Below the pieces are notes generated by a model that was given only the letters and a program-made list of their open reading frames with translations, was not told where the DNA came from and ran no database searches. Source: Pseudoxanthomonas suwonensis 11-1 (GTDB taxonomy: Bacteria; Pseudomonadota; Gammaproteobacteria; Xanthomonadales; Xanthomonadaceae). Taken from it: a DNA stretch of 64,000 nt. Shown here in pieces: positions 1 to 11,041 of this stretch. Within the stretch, counting starts at the first letter, position 1. Each line of letters opens with the position of its first letter. The translations under genes were made by a program, and so were the position numbers. Location: contig NC_014924.1 in assembly GCF_000185965.1 (NCBI RefSeq), positions 2,728,001-2,792,000 of the forward strand, given 5' to 3'.

Positions 1-363
1 GGCGTAGGCGGCGCGGCTGGCCTCGGCCACCTCGCGGTAGGCGCCACGGCCGAGGTCGACGAAGTAGTCCACGCTCACCCGCCGGCGCGCGGCCAGGCCC
101 GGGAACAGCCCCGCCACCAGCAGGCAGCGGTCACCCACGTCGCGCAGGGCATCGGCGCGCAGCCGCCCCACCTGCTCCTGGGCGTGCAGCCAGTCCAGCG
201 CATGGGTATGCGCAAGAAGCCGGGCGTCGCCCTGGTAGCGCAGCAGCACGAACACCAGGTAGGCCTCTCGCGATTCATCCAGCGGGTGGCCGGTGCGTCC
301 GGCCGCGTCCCGCACCAGCGCCTGCCACAGCTCGGCCGGCGCCCCCTGTTTCATCTCGAACAT
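1..363 (-). CDS. conserved hypothetical protein, 3' end outside window
   Basis: Reading leftward from an ATG at 363, 121 codons stay open to the window edge, so the C-terminus is missing. The start is supported by AGGAGG five bases upstream (369-374). The visible protein begins MFEMKQGAPAELWQALVRDA and looks soluble and alpha-helical, with no signal peptide or membrane segment. It contains a VSVDYFVDLGRGAYREVAE stretch that looks conserved, but I cannot assign a function. It lies 112 bases downstream of the SMC gene on the same strand, so it may be read from the same transcript. It does not resemble the JetD/MksG nuclease (DUF3322/DUF2220) that completes four-gene Wadjet operons. Confidence 0.75.
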   Translation of the reverse strand, partial: MFEMKQGAPAELWQALVRDAAGRTGHPLDESREAYLVFVLLRYQGDARLLAHTHALDWLHAQEQVGRLRADALRDVGDRCLLVAGLFPGLAARRRVSVDYFVDLGRGAYREVAEASRAAYA

Positions 364-475
364 GTCTTCCTCCTGCCATGAAGACAGGTTCGAGACTAGT
401 ACTGTCCGGCGCGCCGTGCTGGCAGCCGCCCGGGCCGAGTGCCAGCCAGGGCAGGCCTTCCGTTCAGCGACGTGG

Positions 476-3400
476 TCAGGTCGTCGCGCCGGTCTCGCGC
501 GCCAGGCGTTCAAGCTCCCCGGCCAGCAGTTCCGGGTGCAGGTCGAACTGGTCGGACAGCAGCAGCTCGCGCGCCGCTTCCTTGACCTCGATCCGCTCAG
601 CCTGGAGCAGGTCGCCGTCGCGGAACAGCTCGATGTAGCTGTCCAGCACGCCCGACAGCGTGCCCTGCGCGGTGTCCGGCGCGGCCAGCACCAGCTGCAG
701 CCCCAGCGAGCGCAGGTAGTTGGTGGTGGCGCGTGCGTTCTGGGCGTCGATCTTGTCGCCGAACTCGTCCAGCAGGATCACGCCGATGCCGCCCGGATGC
801 GCCTCGCTCTTGCCGTAGGCCGCGGCCAGCGCGGCGCCGGCGATCACGTACAGCGGCGCGCGGTGCTCGCCACCGGAGCCCGAGCGCATGCGCTCGCTGA
901 GGGTGCCGATCACGCGGTCGTCCTGGCGGATCTCCACGCCGAAGTGGAAGAAACGGCGGTAGTCGTCCAGCGGCGAGGCGGCCAGCTTGGCTGCGGCGCT
1001 GTCCTCGATCAGCTGGCGGAACGCCTCCGGAACCTCGCCGGCGCTGCCGAACAGGGTGTCCTCGGCGCCCACGTCCGCCACCTTCTGGATGAAGCGGTGC
1101 AGGTCGCGGTACTCGGCCACCACTTCGTAGTGGAAGCGGTAGCGCTCGTTGTTGGAGAACGCCGGGCTGTTGCGCAGGGTGCGGTTGAGCGCGTCGATCT
1201 GCGCTTTCAGCCGCACGAAGTTGTCGTGCAGGGTGTTGGCGACGTTGGAGCGGAAGGTCTCCACCGCGGTCTCGTAGGCGCGGTCGGCCTCGGCGCGGTA
1301 GTTGACCAGCTCGGTCTCGCGCAGCTGCACCAGCTCGCGCTGCATCAGCGCGCGCGCCGGCTTCCAGGCGTCGGCGGCGAAGTCCAGGTCCAGGCCATGG
1401 CTGCCGGCGTAGCGCTGCAGCTGGCTCCAGGCCTCCGGCAGCAGCGCGGCCAGCTGGCGGTCGTTGTCCTGGGCGCGGCGCTCGCACAGGTTGCGCGCCT
1501 CCTCCAGGCCGGTGCCCTTGGCCTCCAGCTCCTCGCGCAGCTGTTCGACCCGGTTGGGATCGACATGCGGATCGCGGAAGGCCTCCACCGCATTCCGCGC
1601 GACGATCTCCTCCTGCGCCTGCAGCGCGCGCAGCAGCGCCTGGCGCCGCTCCAGTTCGCCCTGGGCCAGGGCCTCGGCGCGCACCAGCGACTCGATCGTG
1701 GACTCGGCCTTCTGCACCTGCGCCTTCAGCGCGGTGGCGCGCTCGCCCAGGCGCAGCAGGTCCGGATCGACCGCGTCGGCATGGCTGCGCTCCATCGCCT
1801 GGTAACGCGCCAGCACCTGGCGGTACTGCAGCAGCAGTTCGTGCAGGCTGCGGGCGACGTCGTCGCCTTCCAGCCGTGCCAGCTTCTGGCGCAGGCCCTC
1901 GGCGCGGCGCGCCTCCGGTTCGCACTGGCGCAGTTCGCGCTCGGCGTTCTCCAGCTCGGCGCGCAGCAGGCGCAGGCGCTCGCCGTCCTGGGCCACGCCG
2001 ATCTTCAGCTCGCCACTGGACGGCAGGCGCCGGCGCTCGATGCCGCCGCCCTTGGCCACCAGGCCGTCGCGGGTCAGGCCCTGGCGCGTGCGCACCACCT
2101 CGGCCTCGGTCTCCACGCAACGCAGGTCGCCAAGCTGGCGGCGCAGGTACGCCACCGCATCGGCGTTGTCGCCCTCGATGAGGGCGGCGACGCTGTCCTC
2201 GGCCAGGCGCTCCTGGCGATGGCTGCGTGCCTGGCTGGGCAGGGCCAGCTTCACGCCGTAGACGGCGCGGGCGCCCTGCAGCGAACGATAGACGCGCACC
2301 GCGTCCTCCTCGCGTCCGGCCGGCACCAGCAGGGCCTCGACATGGCTGCGCAGGTAGGCCTCGATCGCCGGCTGCCAGCGCTTGTCGGTCACGCGCACCA
2401 AGTCGCACACCGGCTGCGCCTCGATCCCGGCCTCGCGCAGGTGGTTGACCAGGCGCATGACCTCGTCGCGCAGGTTGGCCTGGCCGGCATCCAGGCGCTG
2501 CTGGTTGCCGCGCAGGGCGTCACGGCGCGCGCGCGCCAGCTGCCAGGCCTCGTGCGACTGCCGCGCCCACGCGGCGACGGTGGACTGCACCGGCGCGGCC
2601 GCGGCCAGCGCCTGCTTCAGGCGCGCGTGGAATGCATCGGGTGCCGGACCTTCGCCGTCGCCCTCTGCGCTGGCGGCGACTTCCGCATGCAGTTCCTCCA
2701 GCGGCGCCAGCGCCTTGCCCAGCCCGGCCTCATCCACGCCCGGCAGGCGCAGCCCGGCCAGTTCCTGCAGCGGCTCGCGCAGCTGCTCGAGGCGACGCTG
2801 CAGGTCCGACTGCAGGCGCTGCAGCTGTTCGCGGTCGCGGGTGGCGAGTTCGCGGAACGAGGCCTGCTCGCCGTACGCGCTGCTGCCCTGCAGCTGCTCG
2901 CGAACGCGCTCGTATTCTTCCTGCAGGCTGCGCCGCTCGGCGCGCGCCTGCTCCAGGGCCAGGCCGGCGGCGGCCAGTTCCTCGCGGCCGGCATCGCAAT
3001 CGGACTGCGCCTGCTCGACCTGCTCGCCGAGCAGGTCGCGCGCGTACTCGGCGGCCAGCGCGCGGTAGGAGGCGGCGCGTACCGCCTGCGCGGCGACCTT
3101 GCCGTACTGCGCGTCCACCGCCTCGGCCTCGGCGATGCGGCGTTCCAGCTGCTCGATGCGTTCCTTGATCTGGCGGAAGCTGTCCAGCAATGCCTTGAAG
3201 CGGGCAATGTCGGTAGGCCGGTCCTCGGCCACCAGGGTGCGCACGAACAGGTCCACGTCCTCGACGCGCTGCAGGTTGAGCGCGTTCTGGAAGGCCTTGC
3301 GGTAGGCGTTGAAGTCCACGCCGGCGCCGCTGCCGGGACGCAGGCGGTGCAGCAGGTCCTTGACGAAGCGCTCGCCACTGGCGTGGAACTCCGGCGTGGT

Positions 3401-3904
3401 GCCGGCCTTGCGGCAGCGTTTGGCGGCCAGCTCGCGGAAGCGGCTCCACTCCAGCGGCAGCTCGCGGCCGTCGACCCGCTCCAGGTGCTCTTCCAGCTCC
3501 AGGGCCACGCCCGGCAGCAGGAACAGGCCGTGCTGGCGATGCTCGGGCTCGTCTACCGAGGCGCCCAGCGAAATGCCCGCGGTCAGCGGCGTGCCGGTCT
3601 CCTCGTCGCGGAACACCAGGGTCACGTAGGTGGTGGCGGTGCGCCGCTTGCGACCGTCCTCGCCACTGCGGTACACGCCCAGGCAGTAGTCGCGGATGCT
3701 GCGCGCACGCGCCTTGCCGCCGGCCTGGGCATTGAAGTGGATATGGCGGCGGTCGCCGCCGAGAAGGACCAGCTGCAGCGCGTCCAGCAGCGCGCTCTTG
3801 CCCGCGCCGTTGGGCGCGATGATGGCCGAGGTGCGGTCCAGCTGCAGGGTCTTGGCCTCGAACAGGAAGTACTGCACCAGGTGCATGCGCTCAAGCAGCT
3901 GCAT
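476..3904 (-). CDS. MksB/JetC-like SMC ATPase
   Basis: SMC/Rad50-type ATPase of 1142 aa, the motor of an MksBEF or Wadjet (JetABC) complex that extrudes DNA loops. The start is the ATG at 3904 (MQLLERMHLVQYF): GGAGG lies about six bases upstream, and the upstream extension would be unrelated residues inside mksE. Walker A (PNGAGKS, about residues 31-37) is N-terminal. Long Arg/Glu/Gln-rich coiled coils follow, with a hinge-like globular region around 450-620. Near the C-terminus come the ABC signature (SGSGGEHR) and Walker B with D-loop (ILLDEFGDKID). It overlaps mksE by 14 bases. Family relatives act in chromosome organisation or plasmid restriction; which applies here is inference. Confidence 0.9.
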   Translation of the reverse strand: MQLLERMHLVQYFLFEAKTLQLDRTSAIIAPNGAGKSALLDALQLVLLGGDRRHIHFNAQAGGKARARSIRDYCLGVYRSGEDGRKRRTATTYVTLVFRDEETGTPLTAGISLGASVDEPEHRQHGLFLLPGVALELEEHLERVDGRELPLEWSRFRELAAKRCRKAGTTPEFHASGERFVKDLLHRLRPGSGAGVDFNAYRKAFQNALNLQRVEDVDLFVRTLVAEDRPTDIARFKALLDSFRQIKERIEQLERRIAEAEAVDAQYGKVAAQAVRAASYRALAAEYARDLLGEQVEQAQSDCDAGREELAAAGLALEQARAERRSLQEEYERVREQLQGSSAYGEQASFRELATRDREQLQRLQSDLQRRLEQLREPLQELAGLRLPGVDEAGLGKALAPLEELHAEVAASAEGDGEGPAPDAFHARLKQALAAAAPVQSTVAAWARQSHEAWQLARARRDALRGNQQRLDAGQANLRDEVMRLVNHLREAGIEAQPVCDLVRVTDKRWQPAIEAYLRSHVEALLVPAGREEDAVRVYRSLQGARAVYGVKLALPSQARSHRQERLAEDSVAALIEGDNADAVAYLRRQLGDLRCVETEAEVVRTRQGLTRDGLVAKGGGIERRRLPSSGELKIGVAQDGERLRLLRAELENAERELRQCEPEARRAEGLRQKLARLEGDDVARSLHELLLQYRQVLARYQAMERSHADAVDPDLLRLGERATALKAQVQKAESTIESLVRAEALAQGELERRQALLRALQAQEEIVARNAVEAFRDPHVDPNRVEQLREELEAKGTGLEEARNLCERRAQDNDRQLAALLPEAWSQLQRYAGSHGLDLDFAADAWKPARALMQRELVQLRETELVNYRAEADRAYETAVETFRSNVANTLHDNFVRLKAQIDALNRTLRNSPAFSNNERYRFHYEVVAEYRDLHRFIQKVADVGAEDTLFGSAGEVPEAFRQLIEDSAAAKLAASPLDDYRRFFHFGVEIRQDDRVIGTLSERMRSGSGGEHRAPLYVIAGAALAAAYGKSEAHPGGIGVILLDEFGDKIDAQNARATTNYLRSLGLQLVLAAPDTAQGTLSGVLDSYIELFRDGDLLQAERIEVKEAARELLLSDQFDLHPELLAGELERLARETGATT

Positions 3905-4553
3905 GGTCGTCCTCCGCGTCCAGGGTGTCGGCGTCGCCATCGGGGTCGCCTTCGGCATCGGGCCCGCCGCCGCCCAGGTTGTGCTGGTCCAGGCGGTGCA
4001 GCCACTGCTCGCCGACGATGTCCACGATCGCCGGCCGCACCACCAGGTGGAACGGCTGCAGGTCGTCCGGCTCGCCCTCGACCAGGCGGCACACGCCCCA
4101 GCGGCGCGCGGTGGCGGCCAGCGCGCGCAGCGCGCCGACCTCAGGCATCGGCCGCCCGGTCAGCGCCGGCCAGGCCTCCTGCAGGTCCGGCAGCTCGACT
4201 ACCACCTCGCCCAGCTCCTCGACCAGGCCCTGCTTCATGCCCTCGTCGTAGCGCTGGCGCAGGACCAGCAGCAGCAGGGTTTCGTCCAGGCGCACCGGCG
4301 TGCCCTCGCCGTGCCTGGGCAGGGCGACCACGTAGCGGTGGTGGGCGTTGCGCTCCAGGCGGATGCCCAACGGGTCCAGCGCGGAGGCGAAGTCCTCGAG
4401 GTAGGCCTCCACCAGGTGGTAGGCGCTGCGCGAGCGCGCATCGCTGGCGTACAGCACCTGCTCGGTGACCAGGCGGTAGGCGGCGCGCTCGAAGTCGGCC
4501 ACGGCGTACATGCCGTTGGACTGCTGGCTGAGGGTGTTCCAGGAACGTTTCAT
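3891..4553 (-). CDS. MksE/JetB-like SMC accessory protein (DUF4194 type)
   Basis: A 220-aa protein beginning MKRSWNTLSQQSNGMYAVAD, with the size, position and helical N-terminal region of JetB/MksE proteins. In these complexes it forms a winged-helix dimer bridging the kleisin (MksF/JetA) and the SMC heads (MksB/JetC). Its ATG overlaps the mksF stop (ATGA, 4550-4553) and its acidic C-terminus (AEDDHAAA) overlaps the mksB start by 14 bases, so all three genes appear translationally coupled. The assignment rests mainly on operon context and general resemblance; no catalytic motif is expected. Confidence 0.82.
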   Translation of the reverse strand: MKRSWNTLSQQSNGMYAVADFERAAYRLVTEQVLYASDARSRSAYHLVEAYLEDFASALDPLGIRLERNAHHRYVVALPRHGEGTPVRLDETLLLLVLRQRYDEGMKQGLVEELGEVVVELPDLQEAWPALTGRPMPEVGALRALAATARRWGVCRLVEGEPDDLQPFHLVVRPAIVDIVGEQWLHRLDQHNLGGGGPDAEGDPDGDADTLDAEDDHAAA

Positions 4554-6043
4554 GCGGGATCGGGCTCGGCCTGCGCCGTGGTGCGCGCGGCATTGGAAGC
4601 GGAGGGGCCGCGGCCTGCGGCGTGGTGGACGACGAAGCGCGGGGCGCGCAGCCAGCCGTTGTCGCCGGGCTCGCCGCCGTCGACCAGTTCGACCCGGAAG
4701 CCGCGCAGCAGGCGGCCCAGCGGGTCGTCGCGGCGCAGGCCGCCGGGGCGGCTGCCGCGCAGGGCCAGGGTCAGCAGGGTCTGGTAGGCGCGCAGGTCCT
4801 GGATGCTGGCCACGTCCAGGGTTTCGGAATCGATGCTGCCGCCGGGCGGCAGCTGCCTGCCGACGTAGGCCGCCATGTCCTCGGCGGTGACCAGGCGCAC
4901 CCGCTTCATCCGCCGCAGCAGGCCCAGCCGCGCGATCTGCTCGGCGCTGGGCTGGGCATTGCTGTTGGCACTGCGCGGGATCGGCTGCGGACGGCGGCGC
5001 GGCGCACGCAGCTGGGTCTCGTCCATCAGCCCACCCGGACCGACCGGCATGCGCAGCGCGTTCTCGTCGGCGGCCAGCGCACCCCTGGCGGCGCGGTGCA
5101 GCAACACGTCCAGCCGGTCCGGCGCACGCAGGCGGTAGTCCAGGAACGCCAGCGCGCGGCGGTTGGCCTGGCGCATGTCCTCGTCCAGGCGTGCGAGGTA
5201 CTCATCGATGCGCTCGAGCTCGCGCAGGCGCATCAGGCTGCGCTGCAGCAGCTGGCCGGCACGGGCATCGTCGCCCTCGGCCACGTGCTCGCGGTACCAG
5301 GCGGCAATGGCCTCGTGCAGCGGGCCGTTCTCGATCTCCTGCACCATCAGCAGGATCTGCGCGCGCCGCGCCAGCGGGTGGTCGGCGCGGTGCAGGTCGG
5401 CGTAGTCGCGGATGAAGAACTGGGCCACGTAGCGCTCGAACCACTGCCGCGCGAACTGCGCGGTGGTCTCCGAGCGCACCAGCTCGGGCATCAGGTCGCG
5501 CACCTGCAGGCTCATCGCCGCCAGCGAGGACAGCAGCCGGCGCGCCTGCTCGGCGGCCTCGTCCAGCGCCTCGCCACCGGCGCGGCCTTCCACCACCTGC
5601 TGCAGCTGCAGCTCGATCGAGCGGATCTTGGCCGAGACGAAGGTCGGCCCGCGGTCGGCGAACTCCACCAGGGTGGCCAGCAGCTGGGCCAGGGACGGCG
5701 GCATCAGCACCATCTCGCGCGCGCCGAGCTTGTCCTGGCGCAGCCAGCCGGCCTGGCGCAGGCGCTCGTAGACGGCCGTGGCGCGCGCGGCCAGGCCGCC
5801 GTGCAGGGGCGCATCGCCCTCGTCCTCCCAGATTTCCTCGGCCAGCAGGTAGCGCTCCAGCGCGGCCACGATCTCGCGCCGGGCAAAGCCGTGGCTCGGC
5901 GGCAGCGGCGCGTCGGGGCCGAAGTATTCGTCGAACAGCCGGCACAGCAGGCGCCAGTAGCGCTCGCGGTTGGGCGAGGCCAGCGGCCCGAAGGCCGCCG
6001 AAGGCACATGCGCGAACAGGGACGGGAACGCGGTACTGCTCAA
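4550..6043 (-). CDS. MksF/JetA-like kleisin subunit
   Basis: A 497-aa protein, first gene of the three-gene SMC operon, matching the JetA/MksF kleisin family, which links SMC heads and binds MksE. It starts at a TTG (MSSTAFPSLFAHVPS) with AGGA eight bases upstream; no ATG gives a better N-terminus. An N-terminal winged-helix-like region (about 20-110) is followed by helical domains (about 120-380) and a C-terminal helix-turn-helix-like segment near 390-470. It lacks membrane segments. It is transcribed divergently from metE, across 542 bases. Confidence 0.82.
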   Translation of the reverse strand: MSSTAFPSLFAHVPSAAFGPLASPNRERYWRLLCRLFDEYFGPDAPLPPSHGFARREIVAALERYLLAEEIWEDEGDAPLHGGLAARATAVYERLRQAGWLRQDKLGAREMVLMPPSLAQLLATLVEFADRGPTFVSAKIRSIELQLQQVVEGRAGGEALDEAAEQARRLLSSLAAMSLQVRDLMPELVRSETTAQFARQWFERYVAQFFIRDYADLHRADHPLARRAQILLMVQEIENGPLHEAIAAWYREHVAEGDDARAGQLLQRSLMRLRELERIDEYLARLDEDMRQANRRALAFLDYRLRAPDRLDVLLHRAARGALAADENALRMPVGPGGLMDETQLRAPRRRPQPIPRSANSNAQPSAEQIARLGLLRRMKRVRLVTAEDMAAYVGRQLPPGGSIDSETLDVASIQDLRAYQTLLTLALRGSRPGGLRRDDPLGRLLRGFRVELVDGGEPGDNGWLRAPRFVVHHAAGRGPSASNAARTTAQAEPDPA

Positions 6044-6123
6044 GCGGGAATCCTGCCGGGCGCCGGGCCCGGATCGGCCGCCATTTTCCCAGATCGCGGC
6101 CTCCGCCGCGCACGCCGCCGCGG

Positions 6124-6153
6124 TTGACCCCGTCCCCGGGAACCGGCTACCTT
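6124..6153 (+). promoter_or_regulatory. putative sigma-70 promoter of the metE leader
   Basis: TTGACC (6124-6129) resembles a -35 box. TACCTT (6148-6153) could be the -10, with an 18-base spacer. The predicted transcription start (about 6160) falls at the first base of the cobalamin aptamer, which is the expected geometry. The -10 is weak (3 of 6), so the support is mainly positional. Confidence 0.45.
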
Positions 6154-6159
6154 CTCCGC

Positions 6160-6366
6160 GCCGAAGGTTTCATCGCTTCATCCAGATGTAGCGATGAATT
6201 AAAAGGGAAGTCCGGTGCGTCCTGCCCTGCAGGACAATTCCGGCGCTGCCCCGCAGCGGTAATTGGAAACGAACCCCGCCATCGCACTGGCCCACCGGCC
6301 GGGAAGCGGCGGACAGTAGGCACGCGGCCTTCGCCGCCCGTCCATGAGCCCGAAGACCTGCCCCGG
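6160..6366 (+). promoter_or_regulatory. cobalamin (B12) riboswitch upstream of metE
   Basis: The leader has the order of conserved blocks of the cobalamin aptamer: GGTTTC-like 5' closing strand (near 6166), AAAAGGGAAGTCCGGTG (about 6200-6217), the GCTGCCCCGCAGCGGTAA core (about 6244-6261), CCGGGAAG with GGACAGTAGGCACG further on, and the closing GAAGACC (6352-6358). It sits directly before the B12-independent methionine synthase gene, the standard target: cobalamin binding should switch metE off so that a B12-dependent enzyme can be used. Exact edges are approximate. Confidence 0.85.
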
Positions 6367-6448
6367 CCGGAAGACGCGTCCGTCTTCCGCCTGACCTGGA
6401 GCCTCCGCGGGGAGGTGGCCGGAGGCATCGCGTGGCCGTGGCCACGCA
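6367..6448 (+). promoter_or_regulatory. hairpin-rich expression platform between riboswitch and metE
   Basis: Three compact hairpins follow the aptamer. GGAAGACG-CGTC-CGTCTTCC (6369-6388) is perfect. CCTCCGCGGGGAGG lies near 6401-6415. GCGTGGC-CGTG-GCCACGC (6430-6447) is perfect. None is followed by a T tract, so they could be Rho-independent-like or Rho/translation-linked elements; which one switches with ligand cannot be decided by eye. The remaining 6449-6585 shows no further obvious element apart from GAGGA, about ten bases before the metE ATG. Confidence 0.4.
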
Positions 6449-6585
6449 GTGTTCCCGCGCCCGTCCCCGTGGCTGCTCCGGCTCGCCCGCGGGGGCGAAG
6501 GTCGCCATGGCGGCGTACGCGGTGTCCAGCCGCGCACGCCGCCGGTCCTTCGTTCCTCATCGTCCACGCATGAGGAATCACATCG

Positions 6586-8871
6586 ATGACACTGACCACC
6601 AACCTCGGCTTTCCCCGCATCGGGCCACGCCGCGAACTGAAGCAGGCCCTGGAAGCCCACTGGCGCGGCGAGATGCCGGCCACGCAACTGCTCGACACCG
6701 CGCGGCAGCTGCGCGCCCGCCACTGGCGGCTGCAACGGGAGGCCGGCATCGACCTGCCGCCCTCCAACGACTTCTCGCTGTACGACCAGGTCCTGGACAC
6801 CGCGTTCCTGTTCGATGCGATCCCGCGGCGCTACCGCGCCCTGGTCGACGCGGCGCCGCTGGCCGGCTACTTCGCCATGGCGCGCGGACTGCAGCGCCCG
6901 GGCACCGACCTGCACGCGCTGGAGATGACCAAATGGTTCGACACCAACTACCACTACCTGGTGCCCGAGCTGGAGGCCGGCCAGGACTTCGCCCTGCGCG
7001 GCGACGCGCCGGTGGCGCAATACCTGGAGGCGCGCAGGCTCGGCATCGAGACCCGGCCGGTCCTGATCGGGCCGGTCACCTTCCTGTGGCTGTCCAAGAC
7101 GGTCGACGGCAGTGACCGCTTTGCGCTGCTGGACCGGCTGGTCCCGGCCTATGCGCAGCTGCTGGAGAAACTGCACGCGGCGGGCGCGGGCTGGGTCCAG
7201 GTCGACGAGCCGGCGCTGGTGCTGGACCTGCCGGAGCCGGTTCGCGACGCCTGCCGCCGGGCCTATGCGGCTCTGGCAGCCGGCCCCCGGCCGAAACTGA
7301 TGCTCGCCTCCTACTTCGGCGCGCTCGGCGACAACCTGCAGCTGGCCGCATCGCTGCCGGTGGACGGCCTGCACCTGGACCTGGTCCGCGCCCCCGAGCA
7401 GCTGGAAGCGGCGCTGGATGCGCTGCCGCCCGGGCGCATGCTGTCGCTGGGCCTGGTGGACGGGCGCAACGTATGGCGCACGCGCCTGGACAACGCGCTG
7501 CTGCTGGCGCGGTACGCACGCAACCGGGTCGGCGCGGACAACCTGTGCCTGGCGCCGTCCTGTTCGCTGCTGCACGTACCGGTGGACCTGGAAGGCGAAA
7601 AGGCGCTGGATGCGGACCTGAAGTCCTGGCTGTCCTTCGCCAGGCAGAAACTGGGCGAGGTCCGCGTGCTGGCAGATGCCCTGGAAGGCCGCCCGGGCGC
7701 CGAAGCAGCTTTGGAGGACGCCCGCCTCCGGTTCGAGTCGCGCCGGACTTCGGCGCGCGTGCACCGGCCCGAGGTGGCGCAGCGCCTGGCCACGATCAGC
7801 CCGGCCCTGGCACAACGTGGCTCGCCCTACCCGGCGCGCCGCCAGGCCCAGCAGGCGGCCCTGGCATTGCCGCCGTACCCGACCACGACCATCGGCTCGT
7901 TCCCGCAGACCCGCCAGGTGCGCGAGGCGCGGGCGAAGTTCAAGTCGGGCAAGCTGGAGGGGGCGGCCTATGAGGCGTTCCTGGAGGCGCAGACCGAACA
8001 GTGCGTGCGCTTCCAGGAGCAGGTCGGGATCGACGTCCTGGTCCACGGCGAGTTCGAGCGCAACGACATGGTCGAGTATTTCGGCGAACAGCTGGACGGC
8101 TTCGCGTTCACCAGGCTGGGCTGGGTGCAGAGCTACGGCAGCCGTTGCGTGAAACCGCCGATCATCTTCGGCGACGTGGTCCGGCCGGCGCCGATGACCG
8201 TGCGCTGGTCGACGTTCGCCCAGTCGCTCACCGCGCGACCGATGAAGGGCATGCTCACCGGCCCGGTGACCGTGCTGCAGTGGTCGTTCGTGCGCGACGA
8301 CCAGCCCCGCGCCGACACCTGCAGGCAGATCGCACTGGCCCTGCGCGACGAAGTCCTGGACCTGGAGGCGGCCGGCATCCGGGTGATCCAGATCGACGAA
8401 CCGGCCCTGCGCGAGGGGCTGCCACTGCGGCGCGCGCACTGGGACGCCTACCTGGAATGGGCGGTCGAATGCTTCCGCCTGTGCGCGTCCGGGGTGGACG
8501 ATGCCACCCAGATCCACACCCACATGTGCTACGCCGAATTCAACGACATCATCCAGGCGGTGGCGGCGATGGACGCGGACGTGATCTCGATCGAGACCTC
8601 GCGCTCGCGGATGGAGCTGCTGGATGCCTTCGCCAGGTTCCGCTACCCCAACCAGATCGGCCCGGGCGTGTACGACATCCACTCGCCGCGCATCCCCACC
8701 ACCGCCGAAATGGTGGAACTGCTCGAAAAGGCGCGGAAGGTGCTGGCACCGGACCAGCTGTGGGTGAACCCGGACTGCGGACTGAAGACACGCGGTTGGG
8801 AGGAAACGGAAGTGGCCCTGCGCAGGATGGTCGAAGCGGCGGTGGTCATGCGCGGGTCGGCGACCCAGTGA
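6586..8871 (+). CDS. metE: cobalamin-independent methionine synthase MetE
   Basis: 5-methyltetrahydropteroyltriglutamate-homocysteine methyltransferase, 761 aa, the normal family length (about 755-765). The N-terminal half opens with [17 protein letters not shown]. The C-terminal catalytic barrel carries the zinc ligands in [13 protein letters not shown] (His and Cys) and in [13 protein letters not shown] (Cys), plus the linker motif [10 protein letters not shown] at the domain junction. It makes methionine from homocysteine in the cytoplasm without B12. The cobalamin riboswitch directly upstream predicts repression when B12 is available. The gene is convergent with glmS. Confidence 0.97.
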   Translation: MTLTTNLGFPRIGPRRELKQALEAHWRGEMPATQLLDTARQLRARHWRLQREAGIDLPPSNDFSLYDQVLDTAFLFDAIPRRYRALVDAAPLAGYFAMARGLQRPGTDLHALEMTKWFDTNYHYLVPELEAGQDFALRGDAPVAQYLEARRLGIETRPVLIGPVTFLWLSKTVDGSDRFALLDRLVPAYAQLLEKLHAAGAGWVQVDEPALVLDLPEPVRDACRRAYAALAAGPRPKLMLASYFGALGDNLQLAASLPVDGLHLDLVRAPEQLEAALDALPPGRMLSLGLVDGRNVWRTRLDNALLLARYARNRVGADNLCLAPSCSLLHVPVDLEGEKALDADLKSWLSFARQKLGEVRVLADALEGRPGAEAALEDARLRFESRRTSARVHRPEVAQRLATISPALAQRGSPYPARRQAQQAALALPPYPTTTIGSFPQTRQVREARAKFKSGKLEGAAYEAFLEAQTEQCVRFQEQVGIDVLVHGEFERNDMVEYFGEQLDGFAFTRLGWVQSYGSRCVKPPIIFGDVVRPAPMTVRWSTFAQSLTARPMKGMLTGPVTVLQWSFVRDDQPRADTCRQIALALRDEVLDLEAAGIRVIQIDEPALREGLPLRRAHWDAYLEWAVECFRLCASGVDDATQIHTHMCYAEFNDIIQAVAAMDADVISIETSRSRMELLDAFARFRYPNQIGPGVYDIHSPRIPTTAEMVELLEKARKVLAPDQLWVNPDCGLKTRGWEETEVALRRMVEAAVVMRGSATQ

Positions 8872-8878
8872 GGCGGCG

Positions 8879-8900
8879 GGGTGGCGCCATGGCGCCACCC
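8879..8900. terminator. palindromic hairpin between convergent metE and glmS
   Basis: GGGTGGCGCC-AT-GGCGCCACCC is a perfect 10-bp inverted repeat eight bases after the metE stop. It is symmetric, so it could end transcription from both sides, although neither side has a run of T. Confidence 0.5.
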
Positions 8901-8941
8901 TCGTGCAGGCCGCGCCCGGCTGGCGCCCTCCGGGTGCCGGC

Positions 8942-10774
<1,833 letters not shown>

Positions 10775-11041
10775 GCCGTTCTTCCAAGCGGTGACAGGTC
10801 CGCGATTCTACCGGAGCGCACGGGCGGGCCGGCGGACGCGACACCAGGACGCACAGTCGGCGGTCAGGCGGGCGCGGGCCGGCGGGAACGGCAGGAACGG
10901 CGATGGCGCCGGTGGCCCGCCCTCCCCTCCCGGCCCAGGAGAGCCGGCGGAGGGGGTCGAGGCCCTGGCGGCCTGCAGCGGGCCTGTTGGGGCCCGGGTG
11001 CGCAATGCGCAGGGCCGCAGCCCTGCGGACCGCCCTTTCGC
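10775..11041. other. gene-free GC-rich spacer upstream of glmS
   Basis: This stretch runs from the glmS start to the first full unit of the 42-bp array. It should contain the glmS promoter, but I see no confident -10/-35 pair. Open frames here are uninterrupted only because of high GC; none has a ribosome site or recognisable protein. About 11000-11041 may hold a degenerate array unit. Confidence 0.4.

Noticed and set aside
293-4468. Very long open frame opposite the SMC gene
   Set aside because: Antisense to clear SMC motifs; open only because of high GC and third-position bias. No ribosome site and no recognisable protein.
8879-8900. A protein-binding operator rather than a terminator
   Set aside because: Position between convergent stops favours a transcription-end hairpin; no regulator context.
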